From a bacterium (GTDB lineage Bacteria; Bdellovibrionota; FAC87; UBA2466), in NCBI GenBank assembly GCA_022842225.1, contig JALHPX010000170.1, positions 1 through 6,931 on the forward strand: a stretch of DNA of 6,931 nucleotides. Reading direction: 5' to 3'. The translations under genes and the position numbers were made by a program. How positions within the stretch are numbered: position 1 is the stretch's first letter; each line of letters starts with the position of its first letter. This document shows positions 1-4,623 of the stretch, one piece after another. Below the pieces are notes generated by a model, which had not been told where the DNA came from, searched no databases, and saw only the letters and a list, made by a program, of their open reading frames with translations.

Positions 1-39
1 GATAAGGCACCCAGGTAGACGGCTCATGAATCTTTACCT

Positions 40-843
40 TCATAGAACTTGCTCGCCGAAAAAGGAAACTAGCTTGCGACAGTGCCGCAAAACAGACTGC
101 GAGTCGAGAGCGAGCTTTGTCTGAAGTTCAGCTAGTGCAATCTGCCAGTCGACAGATTTGCGTTCTCTATGGCCACGAAAGTGAAAGAGCTCGACGTTGG
201 CAGGGACATTGCCGTAACGAAAGCGAGTCTTACTGATTGCCAGCAAGTGGTGGAACTGATTGTCGACGACAATTAAGTTGCGCGGAAAAGCTCGGCGCCT
301 CTTAAAGAGCATCCTCAGTGCGTCCCCCTTAGTGCAACCATCACCCCTGGCGAGGATCCCGTTCTTTAAAACCATATTTGCCGTGCCTACCGACAAAATT
401 TGATGCCCTGAAAAATTGCCGGGGTGTGCGGACATATCAATATCGAGTTCCCGGAGCTGCTCATGATAGCGGTCCATTAAGGTGGGAGGGGCCGCGGTAA
501 GAACGATCGTCGGTACCTGTTCCTGAAGCTTCTTCACCCATTCAGCAGTTCGCGGTTCCATGGGGGCCAGGGAGGTGGTTTGGTGAATCTCTTCCCATAC
601 CGCAAAGCGGTCGACTGGCAGTATGCCCCGCTGCTTGAGCGCTTCTAAAAACGCGGTCGTTCCCAAGCCGGCCGCAGATGCAGATTCTGCAAGGGTTTCA
701 TGGAGATCAAGTACGACAACCGTCTCGCGAGGGTCCATGTTTTTCACCGCTTCAACGACGCTTTCCAAGGAGGTAATCTTCCTGAAGCCGTAGGCCGGCA
801 GGGCCGCTAGGAGGGCGAAAAAGGCTGTAAAAAGCAACTTCAT
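40..843 (-). CDS. Exported HAD-superfamily protein, DUF2608-like, with altered motif I
   Basis: The 267-aa product begins with a signal peptide: basic start MK, hydrophobic residues 4-17 and a likely cleavage site after AYG (residue 19). It should therefore act in the periplasm or at the outer surface. The order of HAD motifs is visible. Motif I is DLHET at 46-50 (nucleophile D46), motif II is LTAAPP with T116, the motif III lysine is probably K172 in GCTKGD, and motif IV is VVDN with D194. The length and layout resemble exported DUF2608-type HAD proteins; this assignment is from memory of the family. The second aspartate of the usual DxDx(T/V) is replaced by H48, so ordinary phosphatase chemistry is uncertain. 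The ATG at 841-843 gives an intact signal peptide. The only upstream SD-like sequence is a weak GAGAAG. The gene is divergent from the 907-1233 gene, with 63 bp between starts. The substrate is unknown. Confidence 0.72.
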   Translation of the reverse strand: MKLLFTAFFALLAALPAYGFRKITSLESVVEAVKNMDPRETVVVLDLHETLAESASAAGLGTTAFLEALKQRGILPVDRFAVWEEIHQTTSLAPMEPRTAEWVKKLQEQVPTIVLTAAPPTLMDRYHEQLRELDIDMSAHPGNFSGHQILSVGTANMVLKNGILARGDGCTKGDALRMLFKRRRAFPRNLIVVDNQFHHLLAISKTRFRYGNVPANVELFHFRGHRERKSVDWQIALAELQTKLALDSQSVLRHCRKLVSFFGEQVL

Positions 844-860
844 GAAGGAGGCGTCTTCTC

Positions 861-896
861 ATGGAAGAGCTATTGGAATCAACCGTTCAGTGGTAG
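861..896 (+). CDS. Possible 11-codon leader ORF
   Basis: An ATG at 861 opens a short frame encoding MEELLESTVQW, which ends with TAG at 894-896. It is preceded by AAGGAGG at 845-851, nine bases from the ATG and the strongest Shine-Dalgarno match in this part of the window. Its stop codon lies 10 bases before the ATG of the 108-aa gene at 907 and next to that gene's own SD (AAGGG, 897-901). Ribosomes leaving this ORF could therefore reinitiate on the next gene. The AAGGAGG may also be chance, because it overlaps the start region of the opposite-strand gene. No attenuator hairpin was recognised. Confidence 0.25.
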   Translation: MEELLESTVQW

Positions 897-906
897 AAGG
901 GCGGCG

Positions 907-1233
907 ATGCGATACAGTCTTAAAGAGGGATACGTTCCCGAACCCGACGAGCAAATCTGTGTAGTGAGTTACGTAATTGCCTATACGCGCATTGGCGGTG
1001 GTCCCGATCAACGCCCGGGCTTCTGGCCCGCGTATCGTGAAGCGCAAGAAGTGAATCGTCGTACCCGCTTTCAGAATCATCGCGTGGGGATTTGTAAGGG
1101 GCTGATTCGCGAGCTCTATCAGCGTTACCCTTCAATGAAAGACGAACCGGTTTATTTTCGAAATGGCGGGCTGGCGCAAGCGCGCATCGTGGAAACCCTA
1201 AAGGGTTTACTGGGCAGTACTGCTCTCAATTAA
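907..1233 (+). CDS. Conserved-looking protein of unknown function, 108 aa
   Basis: I do not recognise this family. The product has no signal peptide or membrane segment and so is predicted to be cytoplasmic. It starts hydrophilic, has a hydrophobic stretch CVVSYVIAYTRIGGG at 18-32, and continues with a charged, aromatic-rich middle (FWPAYREAQEVNRRTRF, 39-55) and a likely helical C-terminus (88-103). The ATG at 907 is the only ATG, GTG or TTG in this frame after the upstream in-frame TAG at 808-810. It is preceded by AAGGG at 897-901 with five bases of spacing, so the start is well supported. The gene converges on the small exported-protein gene, with six bases between the two stops. A short possible leader ORF lies just upstream. 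Confidence 0.7.
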   Translation: MRYSLKEGYVPEPDEQICVVSYVIAYTRIGGGPDQRPGFWPAYREAQEVNRRTRFQNHRVGICKGLIRELYQRYPSMKDEPVYFRNGGLAQARIVETLKGLLGSTALN

Positions 1234-1239
1234 ACAAAC

Positions 1240-1539
1240 TTAGTTGTACTCAGGCAATCCAGGTGCATTTTCTGATTGGCCGCGAATAGCAAAATCATCG
1301 CTCTCAATGGAATTTTGCGGCGGCTGGAATTCAGGCATTGGCGGTTCTACAACTGCATCGACTTGACGTTGCATATCGTCGTAAGTCTCTTCGCGGGTGT
1401 AGTCGTATTCGTTGATGTACTTAGATGCGTAATCAGGTTCCGCTTGCACGGCTTGAGGATCGAATTCGCCCTCTTCACCAAAGGCATTCAGGCTCACTAA
1501 AGTGAGTACTAAGAGTACTAAGGCATTGAAGCGTTTCAT
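1240..1539 (-). CDS. Small acidic exported protein of unknown function
   Basis: The 99-aa product has a clear signal peptide (MKR, then hydrophobic residues 5-19, with likely cleavage after AFG at 19-21). The mature chain of about 78 residues is strikingly acidic, with about 20 Asp or Glu against 4 Lys or Arg. It is Tyr-rich around 37-54 (YASKYINEYDYTREETY) and Pro-rich around 65-75 (EPPMPEFQPPQ). It has no cysteine and no predicted fold that I recognise, and the composition suggests a disordered, possibly metal-binding or partner-binding periplasmic protein. The ATG at 1537-1539 is preceded on the minus strand by AAAGGG about five bases away. The 3' end converges on the 108-aa gene. The 277-bp region upstream carries the inverted-repeat cluster described separately. 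I give no functional assignment. Confidence 0.65.
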   Translation of the reverse strand: MKRFNALVLLVLTLVSLNAFGEEGEFDPQAVQAEPDYASKYINEYDYTREETYDDMQRQVDAVVEPPMPEFQPPQNSIESDDFAIRGQSENAPGLPEYN

Positions 1540-1631
1540 ACGGGCCCTTTGGTTAAATTGTGTGCAATCCTTAATAATGCAACTGGGGGGCCATCGGGTG
1601 AGCGTAAGTGTAGGCTATCAATTGTGAAAAT

Positions 1632-1650
1632 GTGTCCAACTATTGGACAC
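1632..1650. repeat. Perfect inverted repeat, 8-bp arms with 3-base loop
   Basis: GTGTCCAA-CTA-TTGGACAC is a perfect inverted repeat. Read on the minus strand the hairpin is followed by ATTTTC, so it could be a weak terminator for the 376-aa gene about 170 bases upstream. The T-run is short and the stem only half GC, which argues against an efficient terminator. It also lies about 93 bases upstream of the small acidic gene's start, a reasonable place for an operator bound by a dimeric regulator. A third copy of the arm TTGGACAC occurs at 1805-1812. Confidence 0.6.
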
Positions 1651-1658
1651 TCACACAC

Positions 1659-1670
1659 GGTGTATACACC
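1659..1670. repeat. Perfect 12-bp palindrome
   Basis: GGTGTATACACC reads identically on both strands. It begins eight bases after the 1632-1650 inverted repeat and is followed by TCAC-CTCT-GTGA. Its lack of a loop makes a protein-binding site more likely than an RNA hairpin. The binding factor, if any, is unknown. Confidence 0.5.
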
Positions 1671-1723
1671 TTCACCTCTGTGAGCCTCTCGATGGTGACT
1701 GCGGCAGAGAGTCAGGAGATTTG

Positions 1724-1756
1724 ATGCGTCGTTGGATCCCCCAGCCGGCGGCGTAG
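1724..1756 (+). CDS. Possible 10-codon ORF with good SD
   Basis: An ATG at 1724 follows AGGAG (1714-1718) with five bases of spacing and encodes MRRWIPQPAA before TAG. No longer plus-strand gene follows for it to lead, since the next gene on that side is on the opposite strand. It is recorded only because the ribosome binding site is good; it could easily be chance. Confidence 0.12.
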   Translation: MRRWIPQPAA

Positions 1757-1795
1757 GACTTTGTGACCGCTACCTTTGGGGCCCCGAGGGAGACT

Positions 1796-1818
1796 GACAC
1801 CTTCTTGGACACCTTCTT
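1796..1818. repeat. Two tandem copies of an 11-mer at a gene end
   Basis: GACACCTTCTT occurs at 1796-1806 and again at 1808-1818, separated by one base, so the period is 12. The second copy overlaps the TAA stop (minus strand, 1817-1819) of the 376-aa gene. The junction recreates TTGGACAC (1805-1812), the arm of the inverted repeat at 1632-1650. Confidence 0.6.
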
Positions 1819-2947
1819 AGCGAGCGCCGATGCATTTGGAGAAATTGTTTGCGATGTCCTTGAGGACTGGGTCTTTCCACTTTTTCGCGAATGATTTCCA
1901 TTGTGCGACAGCCGCTTTTTGTTCGGCTTTTAGTTTATTAGCGGGGATTTCTTCGCCTTGGAGGTCGAATGGGAAGGTGCATTCGATCTCGGCGCTGGGA
2001 GACGATGTGAGGAGGGCGTTGGAGTAACGGGGATAAGCGTCGAGCAGTTGGCGGGACTCGGTGCCTTTCTTGGCGCGCTTTTTAAAGTATGTGTAGTCGA
2101 TCTGGTGGCGGTCGTAGTCGCCGTCGTAGAGGATGATAAAAACGGGTGCCGCTCTTTTTGTTAACTTCACCGCTTGGGCGTGGCTGTTGTTATCGAAGGC
2201 CCAGGCTCTGAGTTTTTGGTAGTCCGGATCAAACTGGGCGTCGGCTAGGATCGCGCGCGCTTCGATGAGTGCTTCGCCCATAATCGTGCCCGAGAGCTTT
2301 TTCGCTTTGGTTACCTTCGCGTTCACCGCGTCGATGCGAGGCCACAAAGTCTCATTCGGAATAGGTGAGGGTGGGATTTTTGAGAGTTTGAAATAAAAAA
2401 TTCCGGCGGTGTAGGGGATGCTCTTGTTGGATTTTCTTAAATTGGGATCTTTCTTGGCAAACGGCAGCTCCTTGGCGTTCATTTCAAAAACTTTTTCCAC
2501 CGAAGTCAGATCAAAGCTGTAGCCGTTTTTATTGAACAATTCAGCGAGGTCGATCCCGAGATTCCCCTCGTTATAGATTTTGGTGAAGAGGTTATTGGGC
2601 GCCCAGGTTTTGGCTTTTTTCTGGCCCCGATCAAAGAGAAACGCTTCCCATTCTTTAGATACTTCAAATGCGGTAGCAATCGAGTGTGCCAGCGGTCCAT
2701 CGGGGCCCCAGCCCGTTAAGTGGACGGACGTTAACTCCAGGCCTGGGTTCTTTTCCAGAAGGGCCTTTAACGCTTCATCCCACTTGCTCCAGTTAGCCGG
2801 CCCTTTGCAGTTGTCGCGAATATTCAATCCGGGTTGCTTCGCCTTGCCCACTTGGGTGAGCTCAAACGTCGGTAGACATTCCGCGCCATAAGCCGAACAC
2901 GCGAAGCCGAAAAAAGGGAGCCAAAGGAGCGCCAAGAGTTTTTTCAT
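1817..2947 (-). CDS. Exported protein of unknown function, 376 aa
   Basis: I do not recognise the family. The N-terminus MKKLLALLWLPFFGFA is a signal peptide, with probable signal peptidase I cleavage after AYG (19-21). The mature protein is about 355 residues and periplasmic or secreted. After cleavage four cysteines remain (C24, C47, C323, C372), an even number consistent with two disulfides between the two ends of the chain. The middle is rich in Lys, Asn, Pro and aromatics with no repeats. Residues 267-288 (from APVFIILYDGDYD) form a beta-like strand followed by an acidic turn. The C-terminal 40 residues are Lys-rich and helical. The preceding sequence has no good SD, but the ATG at 2945-2947 is the only start giving an intact signal peptide. 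The gene is divergent from the sialylation-type operon, with 105 bp between starts. Confidence 0.68.
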   Translation of the reverse strand: MKKLLALLWLPFFGFACSAYGAECLPTFELTQVGKAKQPGLNIRDNCKGPANWSKWDEALKALLEKNPGLELTSVHLTGWGPDGPLAHSIATAFEVSKEWEAFLFDRGQKKAKTWAPNNLFTKIYNEGNLGIDLAELFNKNGYSFDLTSVEKVFEMNAKELPFAKKDPNLRKSNKSIPYTAGIFYFKLSKIPPSPIPNETLWPRIDAVNAKVTKAKKLSGTIMGEALIEARAILADAQFDPDYQKLRAWAFDNNSHAQAVKLTKRAAPVFIILYDGDYDRHQIDYTYFKKRAKKGTESRQLLDAYPRYSNALLTSSPSAEIECTFPFDLQGEEIPANKLKAEQKAAVAQWKSFAKKWKDPVLKDIANNFSKCIGAR

Positions 2948-2977
2948 AAATGAAAGTGTCCCAGGGGTCGGTAGAAA

Positions 2978-3006
2978 TTACCACTCGCTAATGGGATACT
3001 TATACT
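2978..3006 (+). promoter_or_regulatory. Candidate sigma70-type promoter for the three-gene operon
   Basis: TTACCA (2978-2983) and TATACT (3001-3006) are separated by exactly 17 bases, matching the -35 consensus at four and the -10 consensus at five of six positions. The transcript would start near 3013, leaving a leader of about 40 bases before the TTG at 3053. On the opposite strand the same bases read TATAAG (3000-3005), a possible -10 for the divergent 376-aa gene but without a good -35. The two promoters could therefore compete. The assignment assumes a sigma70-like consensus in this organism. Confidence 0.45.
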
Positions 3007-3042
3007 TGGGGATCTTCTCCCGTCCTCATTCCCCTTCCAATC

Positions 3043-3048
3043 AGGTGA
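3043..3048 (+). promoter_or_regulatory. Shine-Dalgarno site that fixes the TTG start
   Basis: AGGTGA pairs with the 3' part of the anti-SD sequence (consensus AGGAGGTGA) and ends four bases before TTG at 3053-3055. That is a normal position once aligned to the full consensus. The nearby GTG at 3045 is closed by TGA within four codons, so it is not an alternative start. Confidence 0.55.
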
Positions 3049-3052
3049 CGCA

Positions 3053-3742
3053 TTGAATCAACGCAGCGGCTTTACCGCCCTCATTCCTTTGCGAGCGGGT
3101 AGTAAATCGATTCCAAAGAAAAACATTTTTCCGTTCCAGAATAAGCCATTGGCTTACTGGGCTCTGCAGGCGGCGATTGAGTGTAGTGAAATCGATCGCG
3201 TTGTTGTGGCAACAAATGGCCAAGAGATTGAGCGAGAACTACGTGCTCACTTAGAGCATCCGAAGTTTGAAATCATCGGGCGCAGCGCTGAGTCGGCAAG
3301 TGAAACGGCGCCGACAGAGACTGTTCTGATGGAGTTTGCCGAGAGTCAGGAATTTTCTAATCTGGTTTTGATCCAGGCGACCTCGCCCTTGCTCCGCTCC
3401 AGTGATTTGGAAGGCGGGATTCAGAAATTTAAAAGCGGTGGGTACACGTCGTTGCTTAGCGTAGTGCCGCAGCGTCGTTTCATCTGGACGGAATACGGCG
3501 ATGTCGCGCTGCCGATGAATTATCGCCCCGATTCTCGCCCCCGCCGCCAGGAACATGAGACCGTGTATGTGGAGAACGGGGCCTTCTACATTAGTTCTCG
3601 AGAAGCTCTCCTCAGCTCCAGGTGCCGTTTGTCTGGAAGAGTGGGCCTGTACCCCATGCGTCCCGAAACTTACTTTGAAATCGACGAGCCCGAGGATCTC
3701 CAGGTCGTTGAAAAACTTTTTCGTCGGCCGGATGCCGCATGA
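3053..3742 (+). CDS. neuA: Acylneuraminate (CMP-sialic acid) cytidylyltransferase-like protein
   Basis: The 229-aa protein is predicted to couple CTP to a nonulosonic acid such as sialic acid, giving the CMP-sugar donor in the cytoplasm. The family signature is IPLRAGSKSIPKKN at 11-24, the nucleotide-binding loop with R14, K18 and the KKN. It is followed by QATSPLLRSSDL (108-119), RPRRQ (162-166), ENGAFY (174-179) and a C-terminal EIDEPED (209-215). RPRRQ followed by a short spacer and ENGxFY resembles animal CMAS. The metal site has E209 and D211, where many relatives have two aspartates. The length is normal for a single-domain bacterial enzyme. The TTG start is supported by the SD at 3043. 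The stop overlaps the next start as ATGA (3739-3742), indicating translational coupling. The partner genes make sialic acid the first-choice substrate. Legionaminic, pseudaminic, KDN or Kdo cannot be excluded from sequence alone. Confidence 0.85.
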   Translation: MNQRSGFTALIPLRAGSKSIPKKNIFPFQNKPLAYWALQAAIECSEIDRVVVATNGQEIERELRAHLEHPKFEIIGRSAESASETAPTETVLMEFAESQEFSNLVLIQATSPLLRSSDLEGGIQKFKSGGYTSLLSVVPQRRFIWTEYGDVALPMNYRPDSRPRRQEHETVYVENGAFYISSREALLSSRCRLSGRVGLYPMRPETYFEIDEPEDLQVVEKLFRRPDAA

Positions 3743-4614
3743 TTTCGGCTTCTATCATATTGGGCTCATTTGCCATTGCCGGACATTTTGTTTCCCTTAA
3801 GAAACTTCTCGAACGGATTCCGCGGCCGTGGCTGGTGATTGGAATTACGCATCTGGTGGCCAGCATCTTCTTGCTGCCATCACTGCTACAGGACGGAGCT
3901 GGCTCAGTTATCTTTCAATCTGCATTTCTCATTCCGCTGCTACTGACCGTTTCACTCACTCTGCTCTCGCGCCAGTGGCATATGCGCGCACTGCAAACCG
4001 GTGAGCTGGCAGCAGTCGCTTCTTACTCGGCACTCACGCCTCTTCTCTCTCTACTCACTGCATGGGCCTTTCTCGAGGAGCTGCCGACGCTAGGGGGATT
4101 AGTTGGGATGGGAATCGTGGCTCTCAGCGTCTATTGCTTCCATCTATCATCGCAAACGCATTGGCTTTCTCCGATTCTGGAGCTGCGAAAAAATCGCACG
4201 GCGCAGCTGGGGTTTTTGGCGGCGATACCTCCGGCGTTTGGCTTAGTGTTTCAAAAGCAGGCGCTGCAGGCATCGGATATCTACGTCTTCTCGTTTTGGA
4301 TGCTCTTCTCTCTATCGGCGATGGCGCTCGCGATGGGGTGGTTGACGCGGAAAGAATCCCCATCCGTTACGTCCTTCATTCCATACGCACAGATTGCGAC
4401 CGCGGGAGTTTTGTTAGCGGGCGCACAGGTGTGCTTCTCCTATGCCGCTCAATCGGAGCTCGTGCCCTATTTTGGTGCTCTCAACCGATCGAGCATTTTT
4501 TTTCAAGTGGTGCTGGCGCATGTCCTGATCGCTACCGATCGGCAATTGAAGTGGCGCGCTATTTGTAGTTTGGGAATCGTAGTCGGTTTCTTCATCATTC
4601 GATCGCAGGGGTAA
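3739..4614 (+). CDS. DMT-superfamily (EamA-type) ten-helix transporter
   Basis: The 291-aa product is almost entirely hydrophobic. Roughly ten membrane segments can be drawn: 3-20, 31-50, 58-78, 86-108, 118-135, 156-172, 181-201, 215-236, 243-264 and 272-288. This is the two-times-five layout of the drug/metabolite transporter superfamily. The end of the first half (AFLEELPTLGGLVGMGIVAL, 110-129) has the typical EamA pattern, with an acidic pair before helix 5 and glycines inside it. Eukaryotic CMP-sialic acid carriers (SLC35A) and the bacterial lipid-linked sugar flippases ArnE/ArnF belong to the same superfamily. The gene overlaps the cytidylyltransferase by four bases and ends nine bases before the glycosyltransferase. 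Movement of a sugar, CMP-sugar, CMP or lipid-linked sugar for that pathway is therefore inferred from context. An amino acid or metabolite exporter is the generic alternative. Sequence alone does not give the substrate. Confidence 0.8.
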   Translation: MISASIILGSFAIAGHFVSLKKLLERIPRPWLVIGITHLVASIFLLPSLLQDGAGSVIFQSAFLIPLLLTVSLTLLSRQWHMRALQTGELAAVASYSALTPLLSLLTAWAFLEELPTLGGLVGMGIVALSVYCFHLSSQTHWLSPILELRKNRTAQLGFLAAIPPAFGLVFQKQALQASDIYVFSFWMLFSLSAMALAMGWLTRKESPSVTSFIPYAQIATAGVLLAGAQVCFSYAAQSELVPYFGALNRSSIFFQVVLAHVLIATDRQLKWRAICSLGIVVGFFIIRSQG

Positions 4615-4623
4615 GAGGCAAAA

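Larger units (their letters stand above)
1540..1816. other. Intergenic region with clustered inverted repeats
   Basis: This 277-bp gap lies between two minus-strand genes and has no convincing long ORF. It holds the inverted repeat at 1632-1650, the palindrome at 1659-1670, a small TCAC-CTCT-GTGA inverted repeat at 1670-1681, a possible 10-codon ORF at 1724-1756 and a short tandem repeat running into the end of the 376-aa gene. It must contain the 5' untranslated region, and probably the promoter, of the small acidic protein. I could not pick out a convincing -35/-10 pair for it. Confidence 0.6.

Noticed and set aside
1193..1208. Inverted repeat AAACCCT-AA-AGGGTTT near the end of the 108-aa gene as a terminator.
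   Set aside because: It lies within coding sequence, the stem is AT-rich with a minimal loop, and no T-run follows on either strand.
1214..1223. Palindrome GCAGTACTGC before the convergent stops.
   Set aside because: It is a ten-base palindrome inside coding sequence with no loop and no T-run. It is likely chance.
1817..2947. Lipoprotein reading of the 376-aa protein (cysteine at residue 17).
   Set aside because: The residues before C17 (FGFA) do not fit a good lipobox, whereas AYG at 19-21 makes a normal signal peptidase I site.
4062..4568. A 168-codon open frame inside the transporter gene on the same strand.
   Set aside because: It overlaps the DMT transporter completely. It has low-complexity Gly/Ala/Ser content and no recognisable motif, so it is a frame shadow.
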